This document shows, piece by piece, positions 62,245-64,000 of a stretch of DNA of 64,000 bases; the stretch's first letter is position 1; the number at the start of each line of letters is the position of its first letter. The notes beneath the pieces were generated by a model. The model was not told where the DNA came from, searched no databases, and saw only the letters and a program-made list of their open reading frames with translations. The stretch lies in the IMG/VR virus record IMGVR_UViG_3300031251_000016, positions 1-64,000 of that record; one strand, given 5' to 3'. The translations under genes were made by a program, and so were the position numbers. This DNA comes from a virus.

Positions 62245-64000
62245 ATGAATAGCACGAGTGCGCTTGCCCTTCAACCGTCCGTAGTGACTGCGCTCTCCGC
62301 GGGCGACGTGCTCTTCCGAGTCGCCGAGCAGTGCGCGGCGCAGGGCTATTTTCCTCTCCCACTCGCCCCCGCCACGAAATTCCCCTTTCAAAAAGAATGG
62401 CATACTTGGCCAAACTGGCGGAACGGCGACTACGGCCGCGCCGGCCTCGTCGGCATCCGCATGGGCGATAGCGGCGTTTTCGTCCTCGACGTTGATTCGG
62501 ACCACGATCTGGTCATCCCCGCGCTGCAATGGCTCGTCTGCGGCGCCCCCGTTCGGTTTGGCTCGCGCGGCTTCGCGACGATACTGCGCTGGGCCGACGG
62601 ACAGGCGCGCTTCGGCCACGATCTGAAATGGACGCACGCCGATGGAAGCGTCTTCTCGATCCAGGTTAAGGGGCGTGGGCAGGTCGGCGTCTTTGGCACG
62701 ACCGATACGGGCAAGACCTATCGTTGGGAAGATGGGGTAGGGCCCTGGAACACGCCGCTCGCGGCGCTCCCCACCTTCGAAAGCATGGAGGCGCTGCTCG
62801 CGCGGATCGACGAAGTCCTGGAGCGCCATGGCTTCCGACGGACCACATTCCCCGAGCGCCGCGCATCGCATGCCGATCTGCTGAGCGGCGTCGGCGGCAG
62901 GGCGGCTTATGCCTATAGCGGAGTCGGCGGCCGGGGGCTGCCGGCCGATCTGAGCTTTGAGGAGCGAATGGCGCTCAGCGAGTGGGGCGACCGCGAAGTC
63001 GCCAAGGCGCTCGCTGAGCTGGGGAGAATGTCGGCGGGAACAGGGCGCGGCAAGGTTGCGCACGCGTTCGGCCTACGCGTCGGCCCGCTTGTGACGGAGG
63101 GGCTGCTGCGTCGGGAAGAGATCGAGGCGGCGATCTTTGCGGCGACGGGCGACGAGAATTCCGCCTTCTGGTCCTTTGGCCGCGGCGTCGGCATGACGGT
63201 GGGCGAAACGATCGCGGTCGAGCTGGAGACGCTGCGGCGCCCGGCGCGCCAGATCGAGGAAGCCAAGGCGGCGGGCCTCCCCATGCCTGGGTTCGATTTT
63301 GGACCTACCCCGGGGGGAACCGGGAACGAATCTGGGGAGAATCAGGGGCAAGAGGGGAACGGCGGCCCTTTTGGACTGATTGAGGACCTCGTCGGCGCAC
63401 TGCGCGACCGGGCGTCGAGGCTTGGGTCCAAGCCTAAGAGCAAAGCGATCGAGCGCGCCAGGGTCGACTTCGCCCGCTTGCTCACGGCGCTCGTCAAACG
63501 CGGCAAGATCGAGCAGCCCCTGTCGAACGAGTTGGCGGCGCTCGCCAAGGCCTACAAGCCGGACCAGACGGGCGACGGCAACAACCCATGCTGGCCCACC
63601 CCTGAGACGGAGAAGCTGGCCGATGACGTTCTGCGGACCCTGGCGCACGGGGGCGACGTCAGCAAGGCGCTTGAAATTGGTGAGGAGATGCTGCCCGCGC
63701 CGCCGAGCGTGGAAGGCGGGGGGCCTGCGAAGCTCGAGGGCGGCACGCTCACAGCGAGCGACGACACCTTCGACGCGCTTTCGACGCGCATGGTCGTTGT
63801 CAACCAGCGGGGCGTCATGCACGTTCTGCACATCGCCGACGACGGATCGGTCGAGTACATGTCCCGCGACGACATGCGCGAGCTGCTCTACTCGAACCTG
63901 TTCGTGGGGAGCATGGAGCACAAGGAGCCCGCTTTCGACTGGTGGCGGCGTCATCCCCGCTACCGGGCGCGCCGCGCCGTCTTCCGGACCGATGGCGGTG
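62245..64000 (+). CDS. bifunctional primase/polymerase (prim-pol) protein, partial
   Basis: A frame open from ATG 62245 (or 62185) to the end of the window, 585 codons seen. The N-terminal 150 residues match the bifunctional DNA primase/polymerase fold: AAQGYFPLPLAPATKFPFQK, VGIRMGDSGVFVLDVDSDHD (DxD metal motif) and RFGSRGFATILRW. Later parts have a helical domain (EEIEAAIFAATGDENSAFWS) and a Gly/Glu-rich linker (about 350-375). Genes of this type usually end in a DUF5906 or D5-like helicase, which would lie outside. It would prime phage replication. Confidence 0.8.
   Translation, partial: MNSTSALALQPSVVTALSAGDVLFRVAEQCAAQGYFPLPLAPATKFPFQKEWHTWPNWRNGDYGRAGLVGIRMGDSGVFVLDVDSDHDLVIPALQWLVCGAPVRFGSRGFATILRWADGQARFGHDLKWTHADGSVFSIQVKGRGQVGVFGTTDTGKTYRWEDGVGPWNTPLAALPTFESMEALLARIDEVLERHGFRRTTFPERRASHADLLSGVGGRAAYAYSGVGGRGLPADLSFEERMALSEWGDREVAKALAELGRMSAGTGRGKVAHAFGLRVGPLVTEGLLRREEIEAAIFAATGDENSAFWSFGRGVGMTVGETIAVELETLRRPARQIEEAKAAGLPMPGFDFGPTPGGTGNESGENQGQEGNGGPFGLIEDLVGALRDRASRLGSKPKSKAIERARVDFARLLTALVKRGKIEQPLSNELAALAKAYKPDQTGDGNNPCWPTPETEKLADDVLRTLAHGGDVSKALEIGEEMLPAPPSVEGGGPAKLEGGTLTASDDTFDALSTRMVVVNQRGVMHVLHIADDGSVEYMSRDDMRELLYSNLFVGSMEHKEPAFDWWRRHPRYRARRAVFRTDGG

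Noticed and set aside
62164-63954. Minus-strand frames at the right end
   Set aside because: The plus strand is open throughout and carries prim-pol motifs; the minus frames are shadows.

Overview
The window is almost certainly one temperate siphophage genome, or most of one, of an alphaproteobacterium, probably of the Hyphomicrobiales (Rhizobiales). The reasons are high GC, a lambda/HK97-like order of head and tail genes, a tail-tip block of the kind seen in alphaproteobacterial phages and gene transfer agents (DUF2460, DUF2163 hub, NlpC/P60 peptidase, large tail-tip protein), a tyrosine integrase, and a carried outer-membrane barrel with the mature N-terminus typical of rhizobial Omp25/31 proteins. 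No clear host genes are present. A tRNA 3' end flanked by integrase arm-type repeats (9.1-9.4 kb) lies inside the phage genes, which is the layout of attP. The sequence is therefore probably the circular or virion form, not an integrated prophage.

Layout. 0-2 kb: small regulators (ribbon-helix-helix, KGG) and two dATP/dGTP diphosphohydrolase-family genes. 1.9-4.7 kb: large terminase interrupted by two inteins. 4.7-9.5 kb: small and coiled-coil proteins, integrase, a radical SAM enzyme and attP. 9.5-25.5 kb: head genes, with a portal-intein-NUDIX-MuF fusion, an HTH-metallophosphoesterase, an XkdF-like protease, the capsid protein and connector genes. 25.6-40.4 kb: tail tube, chaperones, tape measure, tail tip, fibres and spike. 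40.4-41.8 kb: amidase and lysis candidates. 41.8-48.7 kb: replication and recombination (VRR-NUC, family A polymerase, ssDNA-binding protein, SF2 helicase, DUF2800 nuclease). 48.7-56.6 kb, minus strand: an outer-membrane protein, a DUF3560-methyltransferase and an array of about a dozen small unknown genes that share an AGGAGTC ribosome-binding site. 56.7-62.2 kb: HNH endonuclease, deoxycytidylate deaminase, DnaA-domain-IV-like and sigma-region-4-like regulators, a C5 cytosine methyltransferase overlapped by a second gene, an MT-A70 methyltransferase and tiny membrane proteins. From 62.2 kb: a prim-pol type primase that runs off the window.

The most unusual theme is homing endonucleases placed out of frame inside other open frames. 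Terminase intein 1 keeps its splicing frame open across a complete HNH endonuclease gene read in another frame. Intein 2 carries what looks like a zinc-finger remnant of the same kind of gene at the same place and in the same relative frame. At 59-60.8 kb a C5 methyltransferase and a second protein rich in W(P/A)TP motifs share the same DNA in two frames. A third HNH gene sits in that pair and is flanked by two diverged copies of the shared 3' segment, one serving each frame. A third intein, of ordinary in-frame LAGLIDADG type but with a C-terminal Gln, interrupts the portal.

Transcription appears to rely on many sigma-70-like promoters (TTGACT or TTGTAG, 17 bp, TANNNT) placed just upstream of translation units, often beside TAGTC sequences. 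All assignments come from reading the sequence; no database search was run.
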